Source: Rhodopseudomonas palustris (GTDB lineage Bacteria > Pseudomonadota > Alphaproteobacteria > Rhizobiales > Xanthobacteraceae). From it: a DNA stretch of 53,296 nucleotides. The position numbers and the translations under genes were made by a program. The stretch covers positions 1 through 53,296 of the forward strand of contig JACRJB010000072.1 in assembly GCA_016215605.1 (NCBI GenBank), read 5' to 3'. The notes under the pieces were generated by a model. That model saw only the letters and a list, made by a program, of their open reading frames with translations, did no database searches and was not told the origin of the DNA. Each line of letters opens with the position of its first letter. The stretch's first letter is position 1. Shown in pieces: positions 1-9,373 of the stretch.

Positions 1-54
<54 letters not shown>

Positions 55-73
55 ATTGTGCGCTGTGAAATAA

Positions 74-1402
74 CTACTTCACCGCGGTCTTTTCGAACTG
101 CCGCAGCATCGCGTTGCCGCGGGTGACGGCGGCGTCGAGGGCTTCCTTGGCGGTCTTCTTGCCGGCCAGCGCCTGCTCGATTTCCTCAGCCCACAGATCG
201 CGGAGCTGCACCATGTTGCCGAGCCGCAGGCCGCGCGAATTCTCGGTCGGCGCCTTGTTGGTCAGTTCCTTGATCGGAGTTTCGAGATAAGGGGCGTCCT
301 TGTAGAAGCCCTCGGCCTTGGCCTTCTCGTAGGCCGCCTTGGTGATCGGCAGATAGCCCGACGCCTTGTGCACCGCGACCTGGCGGTCGGTGTCGGACAG
401 GAACGCCAGGAACTTGGCGACGCCCTTGTATTCCGCCGCCGTCTTGCCGCCCATCACCCACAGCGAGGCGCCGCCGATGATCGAGTTCTGCGGCGCGCCG
501 GCGACGTCCGGATAGTACGGCATCGGCGCGTTGGTCCAAGCGAACTTGGCCTGCGACTTGACGTTGCCGAAGAAGCCGGACGAGGTCAGGAACAGCGGGC
601 ACTCGCCGGCGGTGAAGCGGCCCTCGCCGGTGTTGGTGCGGCCCGAATAGCTGTAGACCTTCTCGTTCTGCAGCTCGATCAGCTTCTCCAGATGCTTGAC
701 CTGCAGCGGTCCGTTGAATTCGAGTTTGGTATCGAAGCCGTCGAGTCCGTTGGCCTTGCTGGCGAGCGGCACGTTGTGCCAGGCGGAGAGTTGTTCGAGA
801 TTGGCCCAGGTCACCCAGGCGGTCGAAAATCCGCAGGTGGCGTAGCCGGCCGCCTTCAGCTTCTTGGCGTCTTCGAACACCTGCGGCCAGGTCTTCGGGA
901 TTTCGGCGATGTCGGCCTTCTTCAGGGCGTCGAGATTGACCCACATCACCATCGACGACGAGTTGAACGGGAACGACAGCATCTCGCCCTTGGAGGTCGA
1001 GTAGTAGCCGGTGATCGCCGGGAGATAGGCGTTGGGATCGAACGGCTCGCCGGTCTCCTTCATCAACTGATAGACCGGCTTCACCGCGCCGGTCGCCGCC
1101 ATCATGGTGGCGGTGCCGACCTCGAACACCTGCATGATGTGCGGCGCGTTGCCCGCGCGGAACGCGGCGATGCCGGCGTTCATGGTGTCGGCATAGCTGC
1201 CCTTGTAGGTCGGGACGACCTTGTAGTCGCTCTGCGCGGCATTGAAGTCGTTGGCGAGATTGACCACGACGTCGTTGTTGCCGCCGGTCATGGCGTGCCA
1301 CCACTGGATCTCGGTCACCGCCAGCGCGGGCGTCGTGATCGCAAGCGTCCCGGCGATCGTCGCCGCCAGCGCCGTGGTCGAGCCTAAGATACGAAATGCC
1401 AT
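74..1402 (-). CDS. ugpB: sn-glycerol-3-phosphate type ABC transporter, periplasmic binding protein
   Basis: 442 aa extracellular solute-binding protein of the UgpB/MalE class, expected to bind glycerol-3-phosphate or a glycerophosphodiester in the periplasm and deliver it to UgpA/UgpE. Residues 1-28 form a clear Sec signal peptide with probable cleavage after PALA. The mature N-terminus (TEIQWWHAM) and the motifs GGASLWVMGG and YLPITKAAY are typical of UgpB. I chose the ATG at 1402 because a GGGAGGG ribosome-binding sequence lies just upstream; an in-frame ATG at 1426 has a weaker one. The permease genes would be expected downstream, beyond the left edge. Substrate is inferred from family resemblance; another sugar-phosphate or sugar is possible. 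Confidence 0.85.
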   Translation of the reverse strand: MAFRILGSTTALAATIAGTLAITTPALAVTEIQWWHAMTGGNNDVVVNLANDFNAAQSDYKVVPTYKGSYADTMNAGIAAFRAGNAPHIMQVFEVGTATMMAATGAVKPVYQLMKETGEPFDPNAYLPAITGYYSTSKGEMLSFPFNSSSMVMWVNLDALKKADIAEIPKTWPQVFEDAKKLKAAGYATCGFSTAWVTWANLEQLSAWHNVPLASKANGLDGFDTKLEFNGPLQVKHLEKLIELQNEKVYSYSGRTNTGEGRFTAGECPLFLTSSGFFGNVKSQAKFAWTNAPMPYYPDVAGAPQNSIIGGASLWVMGGKTAAEYKGVAKFLAFLSDTDRQVAVHKASGYLPITKAAYEKAKAEGFYKDAPYLETPIKELTNKAPTENSRGLRLGNMVQLRDLWAEEIEQALAGKKTAKEALDAAVTRGNAMLRQFEKTAVK

Positions 1403-1720
1403 GAAACCCTCCCGTTCGGCCGTCATCTTCGTGGGCGCGCGTTAGCAGCGCTGGATGACAGGCCCATGACCGTATAAGCGACCAGATCGGTAGGGGAAAG
1501 CGATCGACCTGCCTAGCGGTGAAAAAGACGGACGCGCGATGATCCGCCTGTTCGGCAGTGCAGCACGCGGGCATCCCGCGGCAGCATCCGGCACCTGATA
1601 GCAATGGCGCGATCACGGCGCGCGAGGCGGCGCGGGATGGCGCTCCGATCCCCTGAGCAAATCGGGACAAGGGGTGGGCGAACGTCGGCGGGCGCCGCAG
1701 CGCCCACCGACCGTGTCGTC
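1403..1720. other. Intergenic gap between ugpB and the CoA transferase
   Basis: A 318-base gap. The ugpB side should carry the ugpB promoter, but I see no confident -35/-10 pair and no PHO-box-like repeat. The only clear structure is the hairpin at 1684-1711 next to the CoA-transferase stop codon. Reading frames here lack the codon character of neighbouring genes and match no family I know. Confidence 0.6.
1684..1711 (-). terminator. Hairpin downstream of the CoA transferase
   Basis: Twelve-base arms (1684-1695 and 1700-1711) pair with one mismatch around a CGCA loop, 10 nt beyond the minus-strand stop codon. There is no real T-run after the stem, so this may be a weak or Rho-assisted terminator or an mRNA 3' end stabiliser. 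Confidence 0.5.
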
Positions 1721-2926
1721 TCAGCGCTTGCGTTCCGGCCCGCTGACCACGCCGTCGGCGACGAGTCTGGAAATCTCGTCCTCCGAATAGCCGAACTCGC
1801 CGAGCACTTCGCCGGCGTGCTGGCTGAAGGTCGGCGGCAGGCCGCGCAGGCTGGCCTTGGTGCGCTCGAACCGGATCGGCGAGGCCACGCCCTTGTACCA
1901 ATCCTTCTCGATGACATCGCCACGGTGCGCGGTGTGGGCGCTGGTGAGCGCCTTGTCGATCGACTGCACCGGCCCGGCCGGCAGGCCGGCGTTGAGCAGC
2001 CGGTCGCACAGCGGCTCGGCATCGTGCTGCCGGAACACCGCTTCGAGCTCGGCCCGCAGCGCGGCGCGATTGGCGATGCGGTCCTTGTTGCGGGCGAAGC
2101 GCGGATCGGTGCCGAGTTCCGGCTTGCCGATCTCCTTGCACAGCTTGCGGAAGGTGCCGTCATTGCCGACGCCGGTGAAGATCTTGCCGTCGCGCGCCTC
2201 GAAGATCGCATAGGGCACGAGATTGGGATGCTCGTTGCCGGTCAGCGACGGCGGCTTGCCGTGCAGGAAGTAGTTCGCGGTGTGCGGATGCATGATCGCG
2301 AGACCGGTTTCGTACAGCGTGGTCTCGAGGAACTGGCCCTTGCCGGACCGCGCGCGCTCCGACAGCGCCATCAGGATGCCGATGGTGGCATAGAGGCCGG
2401 TGGTGATGTCGACCAGCGGCACGCCGATCCGCATCGGCCCGCTCTCCGGCGAGCCGGTGGCGGCGATCATGCCGGTCATCGCCTGGATGATGGCGTCGTA
2501 GCCGGGATTGCCGCCGCGCGGACCGTCGCCGCCGAAGCCGGAAATCCGGCAATGCACCAGCCGCGGGAATTTCTCGCGGACGACGTCGTTGCCGAGGCCC
2601 CATTTGTCGAGCGTGCCCGGCTTGAAATTCTCGATCAGGACGTCGGCGTCCTCGAGCATCTTCAGCAGCACCTCGCGGCCGCCCGGCGAGGCCAAATCGA
2701 GCCCGATCGAACGCTTGTTGCGGTTGATGCCGATGAAATACGCCGCGTCGTCGTCGTGGAACGGCGGGCCCCAGTCGCGCACTTCGTCGCCGGCGGGCGG
2801 TTCGACCTTGATGACGTCGGCGCCGTGGTCGGCAAGGATCTGGGTGCAATACGGGCCGCCGAGCACGCGCGTCAGATCGATCACGCGCAATCCGGCCATC
2901 GCGCCGGGCATCAGTGCAGGAGTCAT
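1721..2926 (-). CDS. CaiB/BaiF family (class III) CoA transferase
   Basis: 401 aa, the usual length for family III CoA transferases, which move CoA between carboxylic acids (formyl-CoA:oxalate, carnitine, benzylsuccinate and others). The N-terminal motif LRVIDLTRVLGGPYCTQ and the segment GADVIKVEPP are diagnostic. Asp173 in PLVDITTG aligns with the catalytic aspartate that forms the acyl anhydride in formyl-CoA transferase. SGFGGDGP and GYDAIIQAMTG are also conserved family motifs. Substrate cannot be read from sequence: glutaryl-CoA and succinyl-CoA dependent members look alike. It appears to stand alone; the adjacent genes do not suggest a catabolic operon. Alternative starts exist at Met6 and Met10, and Met10 would begin closest to the conserved domain. 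Confidence 0.9.
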   Translation of the reverse strand: MTPALMPGAMAGLRVIDLTRVLGGPYCTQILADHGADVIKVEPPAGDEVRDWGPPFHDDDAAYFIGINRNKRSIGLDLASPGGREVLLKMLEDADVLIENFKPGTLDKWGLGNDVVREKFPRLVHCRISGFGGDGPRGGNPGYDAIIQAMTGMIAATGSPESGPMRIGVPLVDITTGLYATIGILMALSERARSGKGQFLETTLYETGLAIMHPHTANYFLHGKPPSLTGNEHPNLVPYAIFEARDGKIFTGVGNDGTFRKLCKEIGKPELGTDPRFARNKDRIANRAALRAELEAVFRQHDAEPLCDRLLNAGLPAGPVQSIDKALTSAHTAHRGDVIEKDWYKGVASPIRFERTKASLRGLPPTFSQHAGEVLGEFGYSEDEISRLVADGVVSGPERKR

Positions 2927-2970
2927 GAGGGCTTTCTTATTGAAGCTTTGCGGGAGGGCGAATTTAGCCG

Positions 2971-3207
2971 TTACAGCCGTTTCTTGGCAAATGCCCTGCC
3001 GGATGCGGATTTCAAATATTGCTCGAACGCATAGGCCTGATGTTCGTCACTGAAGGCCACATAGGTCTTCAGCCGCCAAGGCCGATACTTCGAGGTGTGC
3101 GGGACCTCGCCGGCGTTGTGCTTTTGCAACCGTGCCCGGAGGTCGTCGGTGATGCCGACGTAGAAGTGCTCGGAATCGAGGCTTTCGAGAAGATAAACGT
3201 ATTTCAT
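2971..3207 (-). CDS. Small GIY-YIG nuclease-domain protein
   Basis: 78 aa single-domain protein of the YhbQ/UPF0213-like GIY-YIG group. It starts YVYLL, followed by FYVGIT, then an Arg-rich helix (LRARLQKHN) and a Glu in YAFEQYLKS; these correspond to the GIY, YIG, Arg and Glu elements of the nuclease fold. I chose the ATG at 3207 because the domain begins immediately there; the frame is open further upstream to 3246 but that extension has no family similarity. Such proteins are common in alphaproteobacteria, their biological role is poorly defined, and no DNA target can be inferred. Confidence 0.85.
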   Translation of the reverse strand: MKYVYLLESLDSEHFYVGITDDLRARLQKHNAGEVPHTSKYRPWRLKTYVAFSDEHQAYAFEQYLKSASGRAFAKKRL

Positions 3208-3343
3208 CGGATGGATCCGATTGAAGGCACGACTGCTCAAACGCAAAAACGAAAGCGCGACGAATCAATTCAGGCGACAGGGCGTATGAAGTCAGATGGC
3301 TAAGCTTGCGGGCCCGGCTTCGCCCTTCGGGCTACGCCGCGGC

Positions 3344-3414
3344 AGCCTTCGCTTGCTTCGCCCCGAGAGGCTGCGCGGGCTTGCCGAGCCGAAGCTGGCG
3401 AAGCCAGCGAAGGC

Positions 3415-3415
<1 letters not shown>
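3344..3415. repeat. GC-rich imperfect inverted repeat abutting the tRNA 3' end
   Basis: AGCCTTCGCT at 3344-3353 is the exact reverse complement of AGCGAAGGCT at 3406-3415, with further internal CTTCGCC/GGCGAAG pairing. The right arm touches the CCA end of the tRNA-Ala gene. It may act as the transcript end for the tRNA or be a member of a dispersed palindrome family. Confidence 0.6.
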
Positions 3416-3490
<75 letters not shown>

Positions 3491-3501
3491 GAACCCTGGG
3501 T

Positions 3502-3525
3502 GCGCGCGGTCAAATCACCGCGCGC
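3502..3525 (-). other. Perfect hairpin between TIGR02300 gene and tRNA-Ala
   Basis: Nine-base arms (3502-3510 and 3517-3525) pair perfectly around a 6-nt loop, 12 nt upstream of the tRNA 5' end and about 30 nt downstream of the preceding stop codon. There is no T-run. It may end the upstream transcript or mark a tRNA processing point. Confidence 0.5.
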
Positions 3526-3556
3526 GGCATTCGTTGATCACAGATCGGCGACGATC

Positions 3557-3961
3557 TCAAGTCTCCTCATCGCCGGAAACGTCACCAATGATGTCGGTGA
3601 CGTCTTCATCGCCCTCTTCCTCGTCGGCGATGAAGGTCGAATCGTCGTCATCCTCGATCGATTCGTCGATTTCGATGTCGTCTTCCGATTCCGGAACGAT
3701 CGCCTTGACCTTGCCGGTCTTCTCCTCGGCATCGGCCTCCTCGAGCGACACCAGCTCTTCGGCCTCCATCGCCTCGGGCGCCTCGGCGGCAGCGGGGGCG
3801 GCGGCCGAGCGCGCGTCGGCGCGGCCGCGCGGCGCCACCACCGGCGCAATCGGCACCACCTCGCCGGTGTAGGGCGAGATCACCGGATTCTTGTTCAGAT
3901 CGTAGAACTTTTTGCCTGTCGTCGGGCAAATACGTTTGGTTCCGAGATCGGATTTCGCCAC
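3557..3961 (-). CDS. TIGR02300 family acidic protein
   Basis: 134 aa if read from the GTG at 3961, which has an AAGG sequence about 8 nt upstream and gives the usual N-terminus of the family (AKSDLGTKRICP). An upstream ATG at 4015 would add 18 residues. The N-terminal 35 residues contain the family signature KFYDLNKNPVISPYTGE. The C-terminal half is Ala/Glu/Asp-rich and ends in a run of acidic residues. The first part resembles a zinc ribbon, but the expected CxxC pairs read CPTT and SPYT, so only one cysteine remains. Function of the family is unknown. It is divergent from aroA and upstream of tRNA-Ala. Confidence 0.85.
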   Translation of the reverse strand: MAKSDLGTKRICPTTGKKFYDLNKNPVISPYTGEVVPIAPVVAPRGRADARSAAAPAAAEAPEAMEAEELVSLEEADAEEKTGKVKAIVPESEDDIEIDESIEDDDDSTFIADEEEGDEDVTDIIGDVSGDEET

Positions 3962-4107
3962 TTGTGCAACCTTGGGATTTCTTGAAAAACGGTGCTTCAC
4001 TTGGCTAGTTGCCACGCTGCTGTCAATAGCGGTTTATGCGGAGCGGCCGCCGTGCGATGCGCGCGGCCGCGTTTCGATCAGGCGCCCGGCGCGCAGGGGA
4101 CCCCATC

Positions 4108-5445
4108 TTGAGCCATTCCGACCACACCTCGCCGCTGGAGGCGCGCAAGAGCGCGGCGCTGAGCGGGACCGCCCGTGTCCCCGGCGACAAGTCGATTTCC
4201 CACCGGGCGCTGATTCTCGGCGCGCTCGCGGTCGGCGAAACCCGAATTTCCGGCCTGCTGGAGGGTGAGGACGTCCTCAATACCGCCAAGGCGATGCGGG
4301 CGCTGGGGGCGAAGGTCGAGCGCACCGGCGATTGCGCCTGGAGCGTGCACGGCGTCGGCGTCGCCGGCTTCGCCGCACCCGGCGCACCGCTCGATTTCGG
4401 CAATTCCGGCACCGGCTGCCGGCTGGCGATGGGCGCGGTGGCAGGCTCACCGATCACGGCGATTTTCGACGGCGACGCCTCGCTGCGCTCCCGGCCGATG
4501 CGCCGGATCGTCGATCCGCTGGAGCAGATGGGCGCGCGGGTGGTGTCGTGCAGCGAGGGCGGCCGGCTGCCGCTGACGCTCGCCGGCGCGCGCGATCCGC
4601 TGCCGATCACGTATCGTACCCCGGTGCCGTCGGCGCAGATCAAATCGGCCGTGCTGCTCGCCGGCCTGTCGGCCCCCGGCATCACCACCGTGATCGAGGC
4701 CGAGGCCAGCCGCGACCACACCGAGCTGATGCTGCAGCATTTCGGCGCGACCATCGTGACCGAGCCGGAAGGCGCCCATGGCCGCAAGATCTCCCTCACC
4801 GGCCAGCCCGAGCTGCGCGGCGCGCCGGTGGTGGTGCCGGCCGACCCGTCCTCGGCGGCGTTTCCGATGGTCGCGGCGCTGGTGGTGCCGGGCTCGGACA
4901 TCGTGCTGACCGACGTGATGACCAATCCGCTGCGCACCGGCCTGATCACCACGCTGCGCGAGATGGGCGGCCTGATCGAAGAGAGCGAAACCCGCGGCGA
5001 CGCCGGCGAACCGATGGCGCGCTTCCGCATCCGCGGCTCGCAGCTGCACGGCGTCGAGGTGCCGCCAGAGCGGGCGCCGTCGATGATCGACGAATATCTG
5101 GTGCTGGCGGTCGCGGCCGCCTTCGCCGAGGGCACCACCGTGATGCGCGGCCTGCACGAGCTGCGGGTCAAGGAAAGCGACCGGCTGGAAGCGACCGCGG
5201 ACATGCTGCGGGTCAACGGCGTCAAGGTCGAGATCGTGGGCGACGATCTGATCGTCGAAGGCCGTGGCCACGTGCCGGGCGGCGGCCTGGTCGCCACCCA
5301 CATGGATCACCGCATCGCGATGTCGGCGCTGGTGATGGGTCTCGCGGCGAACAAGCCGGTGACCATCGACGACACCACCTTCATCGCCACCAGCTTTCCG
5401 GATTTCGTGCCGATGATGCAAAGGCTCGGCGGCACGTTCGGCTGA
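4108..5445 (+). CDS. aroA: 3-phosphoshikimate 1-carboxyvinyltransferase (EPSP synthase)
   Basis: 445 aa enzyme of the shikimate pathway that joins phosphoenolpyruvate to shikimate-3-phosphate. I chose the TTG at 4108 because AGGGGA lies just upstream and the protein then begins [14 protein letters not shown] like its relatives; the frame is open upstream to 4036. Conserved elements are GDKSISHR near residues 26-33, [26 protein letters not shown] and the C-terminal DHRIAMS. RDHTE, GDKS and SAQ-xxxx-K resemble the class II enzymes such as Agrobacterium CP4, but Gly101 occupies the position of CP4 Ala100 and NPLR replaces NPTR. It ends 9 nt from the convergent DUF374 gene. Confidence 0.97.
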   Translation: MSHSDHTSPLEARKSAALSGTARVPGDKSISHRALILGALAVGETRISGLLEGEDVLNTAKAMRALGAKVERTGDCAWSVHGVGVAGFAAPGAPLDFGNSGTGCRLAMGAVAGSPITAIFDGDASLRSRPMRRIVDPLEQMGARVVSCSEGGRLPLTLAGARDPLPITYRTPVPSAQIKSAVLLAGLSAPGITTVIEAEASRDHTELMLQHFGATIVTEPEGAHGRKISLTGQPELRGAPVVVPADPSSAAFPMVAALVVPGSDIVLTDVMTNPLRTGLITTLREMGGLIEESETRGDAGEPMARFRIRGSQLHGVEVPPERAPSMIDEYLVLAVAAAFAEGTTVMRGLHELRVKESDRLEATADMLRVNGVKVEIVGDDLIVEGRGHVPGGGLVATHMDHRIAMSALVMGLAANKPVTIDDTTFIATSFPDFVPMMQRLGGTFG

Positions 5446-5454
5446 GCCGCTGAG

Positions 5455-6129
5455 CTACGCCGGCTCGACCGGCACGCGGCCGACCAGCCGGTCGGCCTCC
5501 TGCTGGGCTGCGGTCAGCGACGCCGACAGGCGCGCGCCGATGTCGGCGCGGTCGGCGCCGGCATCGACGATCAGCGGCTCGCCGAACCGGATCGCGATCT
5601 TCGAGAACAGCCCCGGCAGCAGCAGCCGGTCCCAGCTGTTCAGCAGCTTGCCGCGCTGCAGGCTGACCGCGACCGGCAGGATCGGCAGCCCGGTCAGCCG
5701 GGCGAGGTCGAGAATGCCGTCATTGTTGATGTGCATCCGCGGGCCGCGGGGGCCATCCGGCGTCACGAACAGGCTGTGGCCGTCGCGCGCCAGCCGCATC
5801 ATCTCGCGCGCCGCCCGCATGCCGCCCTTGGAACTCGACCCGACCGCGGTCTGGATCCCGAACATCGAGCCGGTCTTGCTGATGATCTGGCCGTCGCGAT
5901 GCCCGCTGATCAGCGCGATCAGCGGCTTGCCCTCCCCCCGCAGCATCGGCAGCATGATCAGCCGGCCGTGCCACATCGCCAGAATGTACGGCTCCGGAAT
6001 CGGAAACGGCGGCCGATCGAACCGCCCGGTCCACAGCACGATCTGCATATAGATCGCGGACGGAATCGCCGCCGTCCACTGGAACGCGTCGGTCCTCAGA
6101 AGGCGTTTGACGAAAGCAGGAGTGGCCAT
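5455..6129 (-). CDS. DUF374 lysophospholipid acyltransferase-like protein
   Basis: 224 aa from the ATG at 6129. It belongs to the DUF374 branch of the LPLAT/AGPAT acyltransferase superfamily, associated with acyl transfer to lipids at the inner membrane. Motifs seen are [22 protein letters not shown] (an H-x-x-D-like motif), GSSSKGG and [11 protein letters not shown], the last being the family hallmark. It is convergent with aroA (9-nt gap) and divergent from cmk across about 170 nt that must hold both promoters. The acyl acceptor is unknown. The frame extends upstream to 6354 but that part lies inside the divergent promoter region and has no similarity. Confidence 0.88.
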   Translation of the reverse strand: MATPAFVKRLLRTDAFQWTAAIPSAIYMQIVLWTGRFDRPPFPIPEPYILAMWHGRLIMLPMLRGEGKPLIALISGHRDGQIISKTGSMFGIQTAVGSSSKGGMRAAREMMRLARDGHSLFVTPDGPRGPRMHINNDGILDLARLTGLPILPVAVSLQRGKLLNSWDRLLLPGLFSKIAIRFGEPLIVDAGADRADIGARLSASLTAAQQEADRLVGRVPVEPA

Positions 6130-6301
6130 ACCGAGGGTTGTCCGGGCAGAAATCTGGTCGCGGCGTGCCGGGCTGGTTTCCGCGGCTCGCGGGTTTATAC
6201 CGGGCCGCGGCGGGCTGCAAACAACACGGCTTGAAATCCCTCCAGCCGACGTGTTCAACCGCCCTCGCCGCACCGCGGCCCACTGGGACATTCGAGACAG
6301 C

Positions 6302-6940
6302 ATGATCATCGCCATCGACGGACCGGCCGCCTCGGGCAAGGGCACGCTCGGCAAACGCCTCGCCGCTCACTACGGTTTTCGGCATCTAGACACCGGCGTG
6401 ATCTACCGCGCCGTCGCCAAGGTGCTGCTCGACGGCGGTGCCGACCTGACCGACGAGGCCCAGGCGGTCGCCGCCGCGCGCGAGCTCGATCCCGGAATTT
6501 TCGGCGATCCGGCGCTGAAGAGCCAGACCGTCGGCGATGCCGCCTCGGTGATTTCCGCCTATGCGCAGGTCCGCGAGGTGCTGGTGAGCTTTCAGCGGCA
6601 ATTCGCCGCCGAGCCGCCCGGCGCCGTGCTCGACGGCCGCGACATCGGAACCGTGATCTGCCCGGACGCCGACGTGAAGATCTTCGTCGTCGCCGATCCG
6701 GAGGTCCGCGCCCGCCGCCGGACGCTGGAGGCCCGCGCCCGCGGCGAGGACGCCGACGAGGCCCAGGTGCTGGCCGACATCCTCAAGCGCGACGACCGCG
6801 ACAAGAACCGCAGCGCGGCGCCCTTGAAACAGGCGCCGGATGCCGTCTTGCTCGATAATTCCAATTTGGATATAGAAGGCGGCGTCCGGGCCGCCATCGA
6901 GATTGTCGAGGCCGTTCGAGCGGGCCGGCGTCGGGTCTGA
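6302..6940 (+). CDS. cmk: Cytidylate kinase
   Basis: 212 aa (d)CMP kinase that makes CDP/dCDP from CMP/dCMP with ATP. It begins [15 protein letters not shown] with the P-loop at residues 7-14. [11 protein letters not shown] is the CMP-binding region, and [19 protein letters not shown] and [15 protein letters not shown] (LID) follow. The order aroA-cmk-rpsA is widely conserved in alphaproteobacteria, here with a DUF374 gene inserted on the other strand. I chose the ATG at 6302 because upstream extension is unsupported. Confidence 0.97.
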   Translation: MIIAIDGPAASGKGTLGKRLAAHYGFRHLDTGVIYRAVAKVLLDGGADLTDEAQAVAAARELDPGIFGDPALKSQTVGDAASVISAYAQVREVLVSFQRQFAAEPPGAVLDGRDIGTVICPDADVKIFVVADPEVRARRRTLEARARGEDADEAQVLADILKRDDRDKNRSAAPLKQAPDAVLLDNSNLDIEGGVRAAIEIVEAVRAGRRRV

Positions 6941-7238
6941 GGACCAAACCGACGCCGTCATTGGAGGAATGCCCGCTCCACGGCTCTGTACAGATGGTCG
7001 AACGCACCACGTCCAGGCCTCGTGGGCCTGTCGTGCTCGTTCTGCGCCTGACGCTTTCTTGGAATGACAGATTTCTGCGATCCGACGATTTCGGATCAAC
7101 GGCTCACCCGTGCAGGCATGCTGCCGGCCCGCTTTGCAAGGATTTGCAGGGCGGTCGTCAGGTTCGCGGACCCCTGACACTGCGCGCGCGAGACGTCCCT
7201 CAACCGAACTGCCGGCGACATCCGCATCTGGAGAACAA
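6941..7238 (+). other. cmk-rpsA intergenic leader
   Basis: 298 bases with no credible gene. It presumably holds an rpsA promoter and 5' untranslated region. GGAG lies 4 nt before the rpsA ATG. I do not see a well-defined hairpin series like the autoregulatory leader of E. coli rpsA, although the length would allow one. Confidence 0.5.
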
Positions 7239-8939
7239 ATGGCTTCGACTGTTACTTCGTACAATCCGACCCGCGACGATTTCGCCGCGATGCTCGACGA
7301 GTCCTTCGCCGGCGGAAACCTTCAGGAAAGCTCCGTCATCAAGGGCAAGGTCGTCGCGATCGAGAAGGACATGGCCGTCATCGACGTCGGCCTGAAGACC
7401 GAAGGCCGTGTGGCACTGCGCGAATTCGCCGGGCCCGGCCGTGACAGCGAATTGAAGGTCGGCGACGAGGTCGAGGTGTTCCTCGACCGGATCGAGAATG
7501 CGCTCGGCGAAGCCGTGCTGTCGCGCGACAAGGCGCGCCGCGAAGAGAGCTGGGGCAAGCTCGAGAAGGCCTTCAACAACAACGAGAAGGTGTTCGGCGT
7601 CATCTTCAATCAGGTCAAGGGCGGCTTCACGGTCGACCTCGACGGCGCCGTGGCGTTCCTGCCGCGCTCGCAGGTCGACATCCGTCCGATCCGCGACGTC
7701 GCGCCGCTGATGAACAATTCGCAGCCGTTCCAGATCCTCAAGATGGACCGCCGCCGCGGCAACATCGTGGTGTCGCGCCGCACGGTTCTCGAAGAGACCC
7801 GCGCCGAGCAGCGCCAGGAGCTGGTGCAGAATCTCGAAGAGGGTCAGGTGATCGACGGCGTGGTCAAGAACATCACCGATTACGGTGCGTTCGTCGACCT
7901 CGGCGGCATCGACGGCCTGCTGCACGTGACCGACATCGCCTGGCGCCGCGTCAACCACCCGACCGAGGTGCTGACGATCGGCCAGACCGTCAAGGTCAAG
8001 ATCATCAAGATCAACCACGAGACCCACCGCATCTCGCTCGGCATGAAGCAGCTGCTGGACGATCCGTGGCAGGGCATCGAGGCGAAGTACCCGCTCAACG
8101 CGCGCTTCACCGGACGCGTCACCAACATCACCGACTACGGTGCGTTCGTCGAGCTCGAGCCGGGCATCGAAGGCCTCATCCACGTCTCCGAGATGTCGTG
8201 GACGAAGAAGAACATGCACCCCGGCAAGATCGTGTCGACTTCGCAGGAAGTCGAAGTGCAGGTGCTCGAGGTGGATTCGGTCAAGCGCCGCATCTCGCTC
8301 GGTCTCAAGCAGACGATGCGCAACCCGTGGGAAGTGTTCGTCGAGAAGTATCCGGTCGGCTCGACCGTCGAAGGCGAGGTCAAGAACAAGACCGAGTTCG
8401 GTCTGTTCCTGGGTCTCGACGGCGACGTCGACGGCATGGTGCATCTGTCGGACCTCGACTGGAAGCAGCCGGGCGAGCAGGTGATCGACAACTTCAAGAA
8501 GGGCGACATGGTCAAGGCCATCGTCCTCGACGTGGATGTCGAAAAGGAGCGCATCTCGCTCGGCGTCAAGCAGCTCGAAGGCGACCCCTTCGCCGAGCCG
8601 GGCGACGTCAAGAAGGGCGCGATCGTGACCTGCGAAGTGCTCGACGTGAAGGACTCCGGCATCGACGTGCAGATCGTCGGCACCGACTTCGCCACCTTCA
8701 TCAAGCGCTCCGAGCTGGCGCGCGACCGCAACGATCAGCGCAGCGACCGCTTCGCCGTCGGTGAAAAGGTCGATGCCCGCGTCATCCAGTTCGACAAGAA
8801 GGCCCGCAAGGTCCAGGTGTCGATCAAGGCGCTCGAAGTGGCCGAAGAGAAGGAAGCCATCGCGCAGTACGGCTCGTCCGATTCGGGCGCGACGCTGGGC
8901 GACATCCTCGGCACCGCGCTCAAGCAGCGCGACAAGTAA
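7239..8939 (+). CDS. rpsA: 30S ribosomal protein S1
   Basis: 566 aa with six S1 RNA-binding repeats spread over about residues 33-532. Repeats 3 and 4 carry the nearly identical NITDYGAFV segments. The protein docks on the 30S subunit and unfolds mRNA at initiation. I chose the ATG at 7239 because GGAG precedes it and MASTVTSYNPTRDDF is a typical N-terminus; the longer frame from 7110 is leader sequence. It follows cmk as in most proteobacteria and ends 30 nt before a textbook terminator. Confidence 0.98.
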   Translation: MASTVTSYNPTRDDFAAMLDESFAGGNLQESSVIKGKVVAIEKDMAVIDVGLKTEGRVALREFAGPGRDSELKVGDEVEVFLDRIENALGEAVLSRDKARREESWGKLEKAFNNNEKVFGVIFNQVKGGFTVDLDGAVAFLPRSQVDIRPIRDVAPLMNNSQPFQILKMDRRRGNIVVSRRTVLEETRAEQRQELVQNLEEGQVIDGVVKNITDYGAFVDLGGIDGLLHVTDIAWRRVNHPTEVLTIGQTVKVKIIKINHETHRISLGMKQLLDDPWQGIEAKYPLNARFTGRVTNITDYGAFVELEPGIEGLIHVSEMSWTKKNMHPGKIVSTSQEVEVQVLEVDSVKRRISLGLKQTMRNPWEVFVEKYPVGSTVEGEVKNKTEFGLFLGLDGDVDGMVHLSDLDWKQPGEQVIDNFKKGDMVKAIVLDVDVEKERISLGVKQLEGDPFAEPGDVKKGAIVTCEVLDVKDSGIDVQIVGTDFATFIKRSELARDRNDQRSDRFAVGEKVDARVIQFDKKARKVQVSIKALEVAEEKEAIAQYGSSDSGATLGDILGTALKQRDK

Positions 8940-8968
8940 GCCTCACGGCTTACCACTGACCAACATCA

Positions 8969-8999
8969 GGGCCCCGGCATCGCCGGGGCCCTTTTTGTT
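8969..8999 (+). terminator. rpsA intrinsic terminator
   Basis: Perfect 10-bp stem, arms 8969-8978 and 8982-8991, ATC loop, followed directly by TTTTTGTTT. Confidence 0.95.
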
Positions 9000-9040
9000 T
9001 GGCTTGCTGATTTATCGCGCGCCCCGCCAAGTCCACCGCC

Positions 9041-9130
9041 GTCATGCCCGGGCTTGTGCCGGGCATCCACGCCTTACTGACTGGAATTGCCCAAAAGGCG
9101 TGGATGGCCGGGACGAGCCCGGCCATGACG
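9041..9130. repeat. Palindromic intergenic repeat, GTCATGCCCGGGC type
   Basis: Starts GTCATGCCCGGGCTTG and ends with the imperfect reverse complement (CGAGCCCGGCCATGACG). The internal GGCATCCACGCC/GGCGTGGATGGCC also pair, so the whole unit folds as one long hairpin. A second, interrupted copy lies at 34684-34813. No coding content. Confidence 0.85.
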
Positions 9131-9170
9131 AAGGAGAGGCTGTGCCGAGAAAGCGTGGTGCGCTCGACTC

Positions 9171-9252
9171 CGTCATTGCGAGCGCAGCGAAGCAATCCAG
9201 CCTCGTGCACTGGGCTGGATTGCTTCGTCGGCTTCGCCTCCTCGCAATGACG
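9171..9252. repeat. Palindromic intergenic repeat, CGTCATTGCGAGC type
   Basis: CGTCATTGCGAGCGCAGCG at the left end and CTCCTCGCAATGACGG at the right end are inverted, with GAAGCAATCCAGCC/GGCTGGATTGCTTC as inner arms. The unit differs in sequence from the one at 9041 but has the same two-tier hairpin design, and both fill the rpsA-sppA gap (8940-9373), which otherwise holds only the rpsA terminator and sppA upstream sequence. Confidence 0.85.
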
Positions 9253-9373
9253 GCGCGATTGGTGTCACCCAACCTTGTTTTCTTCATATTGGATTGCAAT
9301 TGATGTATTCCGCTCACGGGACATCAACGATCTGCTCTGAAAACCGTGAATACCGTTCCGCCGGAGAACCGCC

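Noticed and set aside
6961-7395. Open frame across the rpsA leader
   Set aside because: It runs through the rpsA start in another frame, lacks family similarity and is best explained as leader sequence.
9041-9252. CRISPR-like repeats or a small mobile element with its own transposase
   Set aside because: The units are single hairpins of different families with no regular spacers, and no transposase or cas gene is present anywhere in the window.
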